Below are positions 36,021 through 44,084 of a stretch of DNA of 64,000 nucleotides, piece by piece. Source of the DNA: Saccharothrix longispora (GTDB lineage: Bacteria; Actinomycetota; Actinomycetes; Mycobacteriales; Pseudonocardiaceae). How positions within the stretch are numbered: position 1 is the first letter of the stretch; each line of letters begins with the position of its first letter. The DNA is taken from positions 620,001-684,000 of the forward strand of contig NZ_NSDM01000001.1 of assembly GCF_030852425.1 (NCBI RefSeq), given 5' to 3'. The translations under genes were made by a program, and so were the position numbers. The notes under the pieces are model-generated. The model had not been told where the DNA came from, did not search any database, and saw nothing but the letters and a program-made list of their open reading frames with translations.

Positions 36021-36890
36021 TCACCCGGTTCTCAGCCGGTCGACCTCGGCGCGGGTCGGGTAGGACGGCTGGGCGCCCGCCGACGTCACCGACAGCGCCG
36101 CCACCCGCGCGGCGAACGCGGCGGCGTCCACCAGGGACGACCCGGCGGCCAGGCCGGCCGCCAGCGCGCCGGCGAACGCGTCCCCCGCGCCCGTCGTGTC
36201 CACCGCGGACACCGGTGGGGCGGCGACCTCGACCACGCCCTCCCGCGTCACGACCGCCGCGCCGCGCGCGCCGAGGGTGACCACGGCCGAGCGCGGTCCC
36301 AGGTCGAGCAGCGCCTCGAACGAGGGGGCCAGGGAGGCGGCCTCGTGCTCGTTGACGACCAGCGGGTCGAGCAGGGCCAGGGTCTCCGCCGGCACCTCCA
36401 CCACGGGGGAGAGGTTGAGCAGCGGCCTCGCCCCCCGGGAGGCCGCCGCCGCGACCGCGTGCGCCACCGTCGGCACGGGCACCTCCAGCGAGCACACCAG
36501 CACCGCGACGCCGTCCCAGGTCAGGGCGTCGACGTCGGCCTCCGACACGTCCGCGTTGGCGCCGGGGGCCACGACGATCGAGTTCTCGCCGTCCGGCGTC
36601 ACCGTGATGTACGCGACGCCGGTGGGGCGTCCGGACGTGCGGAGGTGTCCGGTCCGCACCCCGGAGGAGGCGAGGGAGCGGCGCAGCAGCTCGCCGTGCC
36701 GGTCGTCGCCGACCGCCCCGGCGAACGACACGTCCGCGCCCAGCCGGGCGGCGGCGACCGCCGTGTTCGCGCCCTTGCCGCCGGGCAGGACGGTGGTGTC
36801 GCCGCCCAGCACCGTCTCGCCGGCCGCCGGGCGGCGCGGCACGGGGACGACGAGGTCTGCGTTCGCGGAACCGAGCACGAGGACCGTCAT
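36021..36890 (-). CDS. rbsK: Ribokinase (PfkB family)
   Basis: 289 residues. N-terminal VLGSANADLVVPVPRRP, substrate signature GGKGANTAVAAARLGADV, and the PfkB anion-hole and catalytic-base motif DTTGAGDAFAGALAAGL. It phosphorylates D-ribose with ATP for entry to the pentose phosphate pathway; related sugars are possible. GGGAGG lies about 9 bases before the ATG. No ribose transporter is adjacent; the frameshifted remnant follows directly. Confidence 0.92.
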   Translation of the reverse strand: MTVLVLGSANADLVVPVPRRPAAGETVLGGDTTVLPGGKGANTAVAAARLGADVSFAGAVGDDRHGELLRRSLASSGVRTGHLRTSGRPTGVAYITVTPDGENSIVVAPGANADVSEADVDALTWDGVAVLVCSLEVPVPTVAHAVAAAASRGARPLLNLSPVVEVPAETLALLDPLVVNEHEAASLAPSFEALLDLGPRSAVVTLGARGAAVVTREGVVEVAAPPVSAVDTTGAGDAFAGALAAGLAAGSSLVDAAAFAARVAALSVTSAGAQPSYPTRAEVDRLRTG

Positions 36891-36974
36891 GCGTGGCAGC
36901 CTCCCACTCCCGGGCGCACCCGGCGGGTCGTCCGGTCCGGTGCGGTTCGGTGCGCGGGTTGAGTAGAGGTACGG

Positions 36975-38990
36975 ATGTCGGATACACCCGATCGGGACGA
37001 TCCTGGTCACATGACCGGGACCGGGCACGACCCCCTGATCCGACTGGCGGACGAGCTGTCGCACCTCGGCCGCCGCCTCGAAGCGGTGGGCCGGGAGCTG
37101 CACCGCGTGGGTGACGACCGCGCCGTGGCCACGCTGGAGCGGCCCGCCGACGCGGCACGCGCCGGGACCGCCGACGCCGGGACCACCGACGCGGCGACCA
37201 CGCGCGCGGAAACGCCCGAGCCGAAAGCTCCCCGGGTCGAGAAGGCGGAGGTCGAGGCGCCGCGCGTCCAGCCGCCACCGGGCCGGCCGCCGGTGCAGCG
37301 GCAGCCGGTCCCGCCCCAGCCGGTTCCGCCCCAGCCGATCCCGCCCCAGCCGGTCCGGCCGCCCTTCCAGACCGGGTCGATGCCACCGCCACCGCCACCG
37401 CACCCCGGCCACGGCTGGGGCCCGCCGCCGCAGTGGACCCCGCCGCCCCCGCGCCGCTCGCTGTTCGACCGGCTGAGCCAGGACGGCGCGGGCAGCAAGC
37501 TGCTCGCCTGGGTCGGCGGCGCGGTCACGCTGCTCGGCGTCGTCATGCTGCTGGTCCTCGCCGTCCAGCGCGGCTACCTGGGCCCGCTGCCCCGCGTCCT
37601 CGGCGGCGCGGCGCTCGGCGGGGTGCTGGTCGGCGTCGGCCTGTGGCTGCACCGCACGCCGGCGGGACGCACGGGGGCGTTCGCCCTGGCCGCCACCGGC
37701 ATCGCGGTGCTCTACCTCGACGTCGTCGCCGCCACCTCCATCTACTCCTACCTGCCGGAGGGCGGTGGGCTCGCGGCCGGGCTGGTCATCGCCGCCGGCG
37801 GCCTGCTGCTGGCGGCGAAGTGGGACTCGCCGGTGCTCGCGATCGGTGTGGTGGCGGCGTGCGCCGTGTGCGCGCCGATCCTCACGGCGGGCTTCACGCC
37901 GCTGCTCGTCGGCTTCCTGCTGGTGCTGAAGACGGCCGCGACGCCGGTGCACCTCAAGCGCGCCTGGCCGTGGCTCGCGGTCACCGCGGGCGTGCCGCCG
38001 CTGGTCGCGACGGTGCTGGTGATCGGCCGCACCGACCAGCACGTGCTGGCGGCGATCGCGCTGCTGGCCGCCGTGGTCGGCGTGGCGGGCGCGGTGCTGA
38101 CCGCGCGCGTCCGGCCGGACGACCTGACGGCGCTCGCGCTGGCGGTCGGCTCGCCGGTGCCCGCCCTCCTCACGGTGTCGGTGCTCGACCGGCACCTGGG
38201 CGCGGCGGTCGCCGGTGCGGTGGCGCTCGTGCTGCTCGCCCTGTGGGCGGTCGGCCGCCGGAGCCTGCCGCGCGCCTTCACGGCGGGGATCGGCGCGGTC
38301 GGCGTGTTCGCCGCGTTCCAGGCGACGGCCGTGGCGCTGGACGGCGGCACGCGCGCCGCCGTGGTGCTGCTGGAGGCGCTGGTGCTGGCGGTGTCGGCCA
38401 AGCTGCTCGCCTCGCGCGGCCCGCTGATCGGGTCGGCCGCGTTCGCCGCCGTCGGCACGCTGCTCACGCTGGCCCACGCCGTGCCGCCGGAGCTGCTGCT
38501 CGACGAACCGCGCCGGGCCGCGACGGTCGGGTTCCTGGTGTCCGGGGTGCTGACCGCGCTGGTGCTGGGCGTGCTGGCGGTCGTGCTGCCGTGGGTCGCG
38601 TCGGGCCTCGGCGTGCTGGGCAGGCACCCGCTCCCGTGGGTCGTCGCCGGGGTCGTCCTGCTGTACGCGGCGGCGGGCGTGGTGCTGTGCGGCGCCCTGC
38701 TGGTGTCACAGGACGTCACCGGGTTCGTGTTCGGTCACTCGGTCGTGACCGTGTCGTGGACGGTCGCCGCCCTGTTCCTGCTGGTGAAGGGCATCGACCG
38801 GCGGGCGGTGCGGGTGGCGGGGTTGGTGCTGGTCGGGGCCGCGGTGGCGAAGCTGCTGCTGTTCGACCTGGCCGCGCTGGACGGCATCGCGCGGGTCCTG
38901 GCCTTCATCGGGGCGGGCCTCGTCCTCCTGACGGCGGGTACGCGTTACGCCAAGTTGGTGGCAACGCGACGAATTTCGGCTGATTCGTAG
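36975..38990 (+). CDS. DUF2339-like polytopic membrane protein
   Basis: 671 residues. Residues 15-45 form a short amphipathic helix (LSHLGRRLEAVGRELHRVG), then a 100-residue Pro-rich region with repeated PQPxPP units and a GWGPPP motif. From about residue 170 there are some 14 to 16 hydrophobic helices rich in Ala, Leu and Val, ending with a short basic tail. This plan is that of DUF2339 predicted membrane proteins. Function unknown. Divergent from ribokinase. No Shine-Dalgarno is evident; TAGAGGTACGG precedes the ATG. Confidence 0.82.
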   Translation: MSDTPDRDDPGHMTGTGHDPLIRLADELSHLGRRLEAVGRELHRVGDDRAVATLERPADAARAGTADAGTTDAATTRAETPEPKAPRVEKAEVEAPRVQPPPGRPPVQRQPVPPQPVPPQPIPPQPVRPPFQTGSMPPPPPPHPGHGWGPPPQWTPPPPRRSLFDRLSQDGAGSKLLAWVGGAVTLLGVVMLLVLAVQRGYLGPLPRVLGGAALGGVLVGVGLWLHRTPAGRTGAFALAATGIAVLYLDVVAATSIYSYLPEGGGLAAGLVIAAGGLLLAAKWDSPVLAIGVVAACAVCAPILTAGFTPLLVGFLLVLKTAATPVHLKRAWPWLAVTAGVPPLVATVLVIGRTDQHVLAAIALLAAVVGVAGAVLTARVRPDDLTALALAVGSPVPALLTVSVLDRHLGAAVAGAVALVLLALWAVGRRSLPRAFTAGIGAVGVFAAFQATAVALDGGTRAAVVLLEALVLAVSAKLLASRGPLIGSAAFAAVGTLLTLAHAVPPELLLDEPRRAATVGFLVSGVLTALVLGVLAVVLPWVASGLGVLGRHPLPWVVAGVVLLYAAAGVVLCGALLVSQDVTGFVFGHSVVTVSWTVAALFLLVKGIDRRAVRVAGLVLVGAAVAKLLLFDLAALDGIARVLAFIGAGLVLLTAGTRYAKLVATRRISADS

Positions 38991-39267
38991 CTCTCGGGAG
39001 CCAAAACGCCGCGCGCTGCGTCAACCTGGTGGTAGTTCTACGTCGTCGGGGTTGGGCCACCGGTGCGCGAGCACCGGCTGGAGCCCGGCGTCGGTCGTTT
39101 CGCCCCCCGAGCGACCGGCGCCGGGCGCACGGCTCAGCGCCGTCCGCCCCGCCGTCGCGGGCGGCGCCCGCCGCGCCTACACCGACGATCACCCGGTCCG
39201 GCATGAATGCCACACGTCCGTAGCACCGCGGTGGAACCGCGACCGGTCCGGGTGTTCCCCTCGCAGC

Positions 39268-40290
39268 ATGTGGGGACGACGCACCGCCGCCGCGGCGGGA
39301 ACGGCCGCCCTGCTCCTCGCCGCCGCGCTCTCCACCGCGGGCCGACCGCCACCGCCCGTCGTCACGGCGGCGAGCACGCTCGCGCCCAGGGCGTACTTCG
39401 TGGCGCACGGCGGCGCGCTCCAGGTCCTCGACACCACCGACGGCACGGTCGTGGCCCGCGCGCGGAGCGGCTCGTGGACGACGGGCGCCGCGGTGGCCCC
39501 GGACGGGCGACGCGCGTACGTGGTCAACGGGTGGGCGGGCGTCGTCACGGCCATCGACACCGCCGGCGGCAAGGTGGTCGGCCGCATCGACGCGGGCGCG
39601 CAGCTCGCCGAGGCGGTGATGCGCCCCGACGGGGGCCGGCTCTACGTGACCGGCGGCGACTCGGTCGCGGTGATCGACCCGGAGGGGTTCCGGCTGGTCG
39701 CCGCGATCACCGTGGGCGGCCGGCCGCAGGGCATCGCGATCAGCCCCGACGGCGGGCGGCTCTACGTGGCCAACGCCCAGGACGGCACGCTGGTCGTGGT
39801 CGACACGGCGTCCGCGAGCCCGGTGGCGGCGGTCGAGGTGGGCGGCCTGCCGCAGCACGTGGCGGTCAGCCCCGACGGCTCCGCGGTCTACGTCAGCTCC
39901 CTGGACGTGGGGGAGGGCACCGGCACGGTGTCCGAGGTCGACCCGGTGGACCACCGCGTCCGCTGGTCGACGCCGGTCGGCGAGGGCGCGGGCAACCTCG
40001 CGGTCACCCCGGACGGGCGGCGCGTCTACGTGGCGCTCGACCGGGGCGTGGCCGTGCTGGACACGGACACGCGCGCGAGCCGGACCCTGCCGTTCGCGGC
40101 GCGGGCGCTGGCCATCGCGCCCGGCGACCGCCGCGTGTTCCTGGCCTCCGGGAACACGACCACCGTGCTGGACAGCGCGGACGACCGGGTGCTGGCGACG
40201 TACCGGCTCAGCGGCCTCGACGACGACGGTCGAGGCTTCGAGGCCACGACCATCGCCTTCGAGCGGCCGCCCGGCTCGGACCGGGACTAG
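39268..40290 (+). CDS. Secreted YVTN-type beta-propeller protein
   Basis: 340 residues. Short basic start then a hydrophobic segment (about 5-22), a probable signal peptide. The rest is about seven 40-45-residue blades, each with a core such as ISPDGGRLYVANAQDGTLVVVD or VTPDGRRVYVALDRGVAVLD, typical of YVTN/surface-layer propellers. Such domains bind proteins or ligands at the cell surface; no catalytic motif is visible. The upstream 277 bases hold no gene that I can support. The stop overlaps the MmpL gene end by 4 bases (convergent). Confidence 0.88.
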   Translation: MWGRRTAAAAGTAALLLAAALSTAGRPPPPVVTAASTLAPRAYFVAHGGALQVLDTTDGTVVARARSGSWTTGAAVAPDGRRAYVVNGWAGVVTAIDTAGGKVVGRIDAGAQLAEAVMRPDGGRLYVTGGDSVAVIDPEGFRLVAAITVGGRPQGIAISPDGGRLYVANAQDGTLVVVDTASASPVAAVEVGGLPQHVAVSPDGSAVYVSSLDVGEGTGTVSEVDPVDHRVRWSTPVGEGAGNLAVTPDGRRVYVALDRGVAVLDTDTRASRTLPFAARALAIAPGDRRVFLASGNTTTVLDSADDRVLATYRLSGLDDDGRGFEATTIAFERPPGSDRD

Positions 40291-42401
40291 GACATCGCCC
40301 GGGCGGGCTGTGGCGTCTCCTCGTCGTCGGCGGGCGCGTCCTCGTGGATCGCCACGCGCTCCTGGATGCGCCGCAGCGGACCGGGCGCCCACCACGCGGC
40401 GTCGCCGAGCAGCCTCATCACCGCGGGCACGAGCAGCATCCGCACCACGGTGGCGTCGAGGGCGAGCGCGAGGATCATGCCGACGCCGACGAACCGCATC
40501 ATCGTGATCTGCGAGAACGCGAACGCGCCGGTCACCACGATCAGCAGCAGCGCCGCCGCGGTGATGACCCGGCCGGTCTTGGCGAGGCCCGTCGTCACCG
40601 CCTCCTCGGTGGACGCGCCGCGCCCGCGCGCCTCGACCATGCGGGACAGCAGGAACACCTCGTAGTCGGTGGACAGGCCGAACACCACGGCCGCCATCAG
40701 CACGACGATGCCGGACTCCAGCGGCGCGGGGGTGACGCCGAGCAGCGACGCGCCGTGGCCCTCCTGGAACACCCACACCAGCACGCCGAACGTGGCGGAC
40801 AGGCTGAGCGCGCTCATCACCACGGCCTTGATCGGCAGCAGCACCGAGCCGAACGCGAGGAACATCAACACGAACGTGGCGCCGACGAGCAGCACGATCA
40901 TCAGCGGCAGCGTGTCGGCGATGGCGTCGAGGCTGTCGGACACCATCGCGGTGCTGCCGCCCACGAGCACCTCGTCGCCGGGGCCGTCGAGCGCCCGCAC
41001 GTCCTTCAGCGCCTGCTTCGACCGGTCGCTCAGCGGGTCCTGGTCGAGGCCGGCGGTGATCGACCAGACGCCGTCGGCGGGTTCGGCGGCGAGCCGCGCC
41101 TCGCCCACGCCGGGCACCTCGCCGACCCGGCCGACGAACTCCTGCACCTCGGCGGGCGACGGGTCACCGGTGACCACGATCTTGAAGCCGGTGTTGGACA
41201 GCGCGGCGAAGTCGGTGTTGATGGTCTCGGCGGCGACCCGCGCCGGGTTGCCCTCGGGCAGCACCTTCTCGGTGACCTCGCCGAACTTCACGCCCAGGAA
41301 CGGCGCGCCGAGCCCGAGCAGCAGCAGCACGATGGGCAGCGCGAACAGCACCGGGCGCTTCATGACCCGGCCCGCGAGCCGCCGCCAGCCCGCCTCGGAC
41401 GGGGCCTTGTCCTTGCGCCACGGCATGGCGAGCTTGTCGACGCGGTGGCCCAGGACGCCCAGCAGCGCGGGCAGCAGGGTCAGCGACACCAGCGCGGCGA
41501 TGGCCACCGCCGCCATGCCGCCGTAGCTGAGCGACTTGAGGAAGCCCTGCGGGAACAGCAGCAGCCCGGCCAGCGCGATGACCAGCAGCGTCGCCGAGAA
41601 CAGCACGGTGCGGCCGGCGGACATGACGGTGCGGCGCACGGCGTCGGGCACGGCGCGGCCCGCGGCCAGCTCCTCCCGGAACCGGCCGACCATGAACAGG
41701 CCGTAGTCGATCGCCATGCCGAGGCCGAGCAGGCTGGCCACGTTGACCGCGAACGAGTTGACGTCCGCCGCGTGGGACACGGCGTGCAGCACGCCGAGCG
41801 AGCCGAGGATCGCGAGGCCGCCGACGAGCACCGGCAGCGAGGCGGCGACCAGGCCGCCGAAGATGACCACGAGCAGGAGCAGCACGATCGGCAGCGACAC
41901 GGCCTCGGCCTTGGTGAGGTCGGAGGCGGACATGTCGCTGATCGCCTTCTGCGTCGGCACGAAGCCGCCGACCAGCGGTTGCCGTCCGTCGACCGCCAGT
42001 TCGCCGGCGATCTGCTCGTACTGCTTGATCTGCGTGTTGGAGTCGCCGGAGGCGAGCGTGATCACGACGAGGGACTTGCCGCCCTCCGGCGAGGGCACGG
42101 GCGGCAGGACGTTCAGCACGGCGTCGCGCGGCAGGTCGGCCAGCTCGGCGGCGATCCGCTGGAGGTCGGCCGGGTCGACGGTGTCGTAGACGGCGAGGAC
42201 GTCACCGCCCTGGCGGCCGAACGCCTCCTGGGCGACCTCGGTGGCGCGCGCGGCCTCGCTGTCGGGCGCCTCGTAGCCGCCCTGGCTCAGCTTGTCGAAC
42301 ACGCCGAGGCCCCAGATACCGCCCACCACCGCCAGGACGACGGTCGCGACCAGCACCGCCCAGCGACGCCGGTAGGCGAGCGATCCCCACTTCGCGAACA
42401 C
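40287..42401 (-). CDS. MMPL family RND transporter
   Basis: 704 residues, twelve predicted membrane helices with two large extracytoplasmic loops (about residues 40-165 and 370-520) after helices 1 and 7. GLGMAIDYGLFMVGRFREE and FGLSTDYEVFLLSRMVE are the paired proton-relay helices (Asp-Tyr) of MmpL proteins. It probably exports lipids or drugs using proton motive force. GTG start with GGGAGG just upstream. Divergent from a TetR gene with a palindromic operator between them, the classic repressor-transporter pair. Confidence 0.93.
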   Translation of the reverse strand: MFAKWGSLAYRRRWAVLVATVVLAVVGGIWGLGVFDKLSQGGYEAPDSEAARATEVAQEAFGRQGGDVLAVYDTVDPADLQRIAAELADLPRDAVLNVLPPVPSPEGGKSLVVITLASGDSNTQIKQYEQIAGELAVDGRQPLVGGFVPTQKAISDMSASDLTKAEAVSLPIVLLLLVVIFGGLVAASLPVLVGGLAILGSLGVLHAVSHAADVNSFAVNVASLLGLGMAIDYGLFMVGRFREELAAGRAVPDAVRRTVMSAGRTVLFSATLLVIALAGLLLFPQGFLKSLSYGGMAAVAIAALVSLTLLPALLGVLGHRVDKLAMPWRKDKAPSEAGWRRLAGRVMKRPVLFALPIVLLLLGLGAPFLGVKFGEVTEKVLPEGNPARVAAETINTDFAALSNTGFKIVVTGDPSPAEVQEFVGRVGEVPGVGEARLAAEPADGVWSITAGLDQDPLSDRSKQALKDVRALDGPGDEVLVGGSTAMVSDSLDAIADTLPLMIVLLVGATFVLMFLAFGSVLLPIKAVVMSALSLSATFGVLVWVFQEGHGASLLGVTPAPLESGIVVLMAAVVFGLSTDYEVFLLSRMVEARGRGASTEEAVTTGLAKTGRVITAAALLLIVVTGAFAFSQITMMRFVGVGMILALALDATVVRMLLVPAVMRLLGDAAWWAPGPLRRIQERVAIHEDAPADDEETPQPARAMS

Positions 42402-42450
42402 GTGTCCTCCCAGGTTGATGGGCTACCGTTGCGCGAATGGCGTCAATTCG

Positions 42451-42465
42451 GTGAACACCGTTCAC
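42451..42465. promoter_or_regulatory. Candidate TetR operator
   Basis: GTGAAC-ACC-GTTCAC, 6-bp perfect arms and a 3-bp spacer, lies 50 bases upstream of the MmpL start and 60 upstream of the TetR start. Its position suits repression of both genes. Confidence 0.6.
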
Positions 42466-42523
42466 TAGACCAGCTGGGAATTTATACCCGGTCGATAACC
42501 ACTACAACCTGATTGGGTGACAT

Positions 42524-43270
42524 ATGACGGAGGCCACGCGGCGGGAACGGATGCGTGCCGACACCGAGCGCGAGATCCGTCGCCAGGCGCGTGCCCTGCT
42601 CGTGGAACACGGACGCGACGCCGTCACGTTGCGTGCGATCGCCCGGGAGGTCGGCATCACCGCCCCCGCGCTCTACCGCTACTACGACTCGCGCGAGGAC
42701 CTGCTCCGCAGCCTCGCCGAGGACGTGTGCGCCGACCTCGCCGCCGAACTGGACCGGGGCCTGGCGGGCGTCGACGAGCACGACGTGGCCGCGCAGGTCT
42801 TCGCCGTGTGCCGGGGGTTCCGGCGCTGGGCCCTGGCGCACCCCCAGGAGTTCGCGCTGGTCTTCGCCTCCACCGAGGACCACCTGGGCCGGTGCGGGCC
42901 GGACGCGCACCGCCACGTGGTCGGCGACCCGTTCGGCCGGGTGTTCCTCCGGGTCGCGGGCCGGTTGATCGTCGCGCACCCGATGCCCGAGGGCGTCGGC
43001 GCGGACGTGCCCGCCGAGCTGCACGCCGACCTCGCCGCGTTCCGGCAGGTGCTGCTGGCGGCGGTGGACGCCGACGGGTCGGCGGTCGACGAGGCCGCGC
43101 TGACGCTCGGCGCGGTCCACCACATCACGCAGTGCTGGGTCCGGATCTACGGGCACGTGGCGCTGGAGGTGTTCGGGCGGTTCCCGTTCGCGGTGGCCGA
43201 CCCTGAGCCGCTGTTCGATTCCATGCTGTCGCGCATGTTGAGCGAGGCGGGTTTCGCTCCGCAACCGTGA
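42524..43270 (+). CDS. TetR family repressor of the MmpL transporter
   Basis: 248 residues. Helix-turn-helix at about 10-60: EIRRQARALLVEHGRDAVTL then AIAREVGITAPALYRYYDSR. The C-terminal domain is of the TetR_C_13/WHG type (FRRWALAHPQEFALVFAS). It is divergent from the transporter and separated by 122 bases containing an inverted repeat, so direct control is likely. The inducer may be a transporter substrate. The start ATG has GGGTGA nearby. Confidence 0.9.
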   Translation: MTEATRRERMRADTEREIRRQARALLVEHGRDAVTLRAIAREVGITAPALYRYYDSREDLLRSLAEDVCADLAAELDRGLAGVDEHDVAAQVFAVCRGFRRWALAHPQEFALVFASTEDHLGRCGPDAHRHVVGDPFGRVFLRVAGRLIVAHPMPEGVGADVPAELHADLAAFRQVLLAAVDADGSAVDEAALTLGAVHHITQCWVRIYGHVALEVFGRFPFAVADPEPLFDSMLSRMLSEAGFAPQP

Positions 43271-43392
43271 GCTGCGACTTCCGGAGGGACCCGCTGGGCC
43301 GTTCGAGCGCTTTTCGCGGTACGGGCGCATCCGGGCCGCACTCGTCGGGGTTGCATGGTGCGGGGTCCACGGGGGTCGACTGAGGCGGGGCG

Positions 43393-44025
43393 GTGGCGAA
43401 GAAGGAATCGGGTGGTGGCGGCGTGGCGCTCGTGGCCGCGGTGCTCGTCGTGCTCGCCGGAGCGGGCGGCGCCGGCGGCGCGGCGCTGAACTCCGGCGCG
43501 GGCGGCGGCGGGGGCGCGGCGCCCGTCGAGAGCATCGGCGTGCGCAAGTGGGACGCCAAGCGCAGCGCGCGCGGCGGCGACGTCGAGGGCGCGGTCGCCC
43601 ACCTGGGCGTGCGGATCACCAAGCAGGCCGTCAAGCAGGAGCTGGACTGCCACGCCAACTCGTTCGGCCGGGTCCGCGACTTCTTCGCGCACACGCCGTG
43701 CACCTCGCTGGACCGCCTGCTGCTGGCGGTCGGCGACGGCGCGGGCGGCGCGGCCGTCGTCTCGGTCGCCTGGGTCACCTTCCCCGGCCGCAAGCAGGCC
43801 CGCCAGTTCGAGGACGTCGTGGACGTGCACGGCTCGGGCGACGTGCGGCCGCTCGGCACGACCGTCCTGGGCATGGCGGACATCCCGTTCACCGCCGCGC
43901 ACTACTGGTCGGAGACCGTGGACACGACCATCGCGATCGCCGAGTCCGAACCCGCGGGCGGCACGCCCGACCCCGAGCTGCTCGACGCGCTCGCCGAGGT
44001 CGCCGCCCAACTCCCGCGACCGTAG
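43393..44025 (+). CDS. Hypothetical membrane-anchored protein
   Basis: 210 residues. Short Lys/Gly start, membrane helix at about 11-32 (VALVAAVLVVLAGAGGAGGAA), a Gly/Ala linker, then a soluble extracytoplasmic domain (about 50-200) with two cysteines (LDCHAN and HTPCTSLD) that probably form a disulfide. The segments RVRDFFAHTPCTSLDRLL and AAVVSVAWVTFPGRKQARQF suggest a compact alpha/beta fold. No known family recognised. GTG start with GAGGCGGGG upstream. Convergent with leuS. Confidence 0.78.
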   Translation: MAKKESGGGGVALVAAVLVVLAGAGGAGGAALNSGAGGGGGAAPVESIGVRKWDAKRSARGGDVEGAVAHLGVRITKQAVKQELDCHANSFGRVRDFFAHTPCTSLDRLLLAVGDGAGGAAVVSVAWVTFPGRKQARQFEDVVDVHGSGDVRPLGTTVLGMADIPFTAAHYWSETVDTTIAIAESEPAGGTPDPELLDALAEVAAQLPRP

Positions 44026-44084
44026 GGAGGGCGGCGACCCCGGCCCACCGGCCGGGATCACCGCCCCACGCCCCCCGGGGGCGG

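Noticed and set aside
38991-39267. Possible gene in the gap before the beta-propeller gene
   Set aside because: Frames are Arg/Ala-rich without start signals or recognisable domains.
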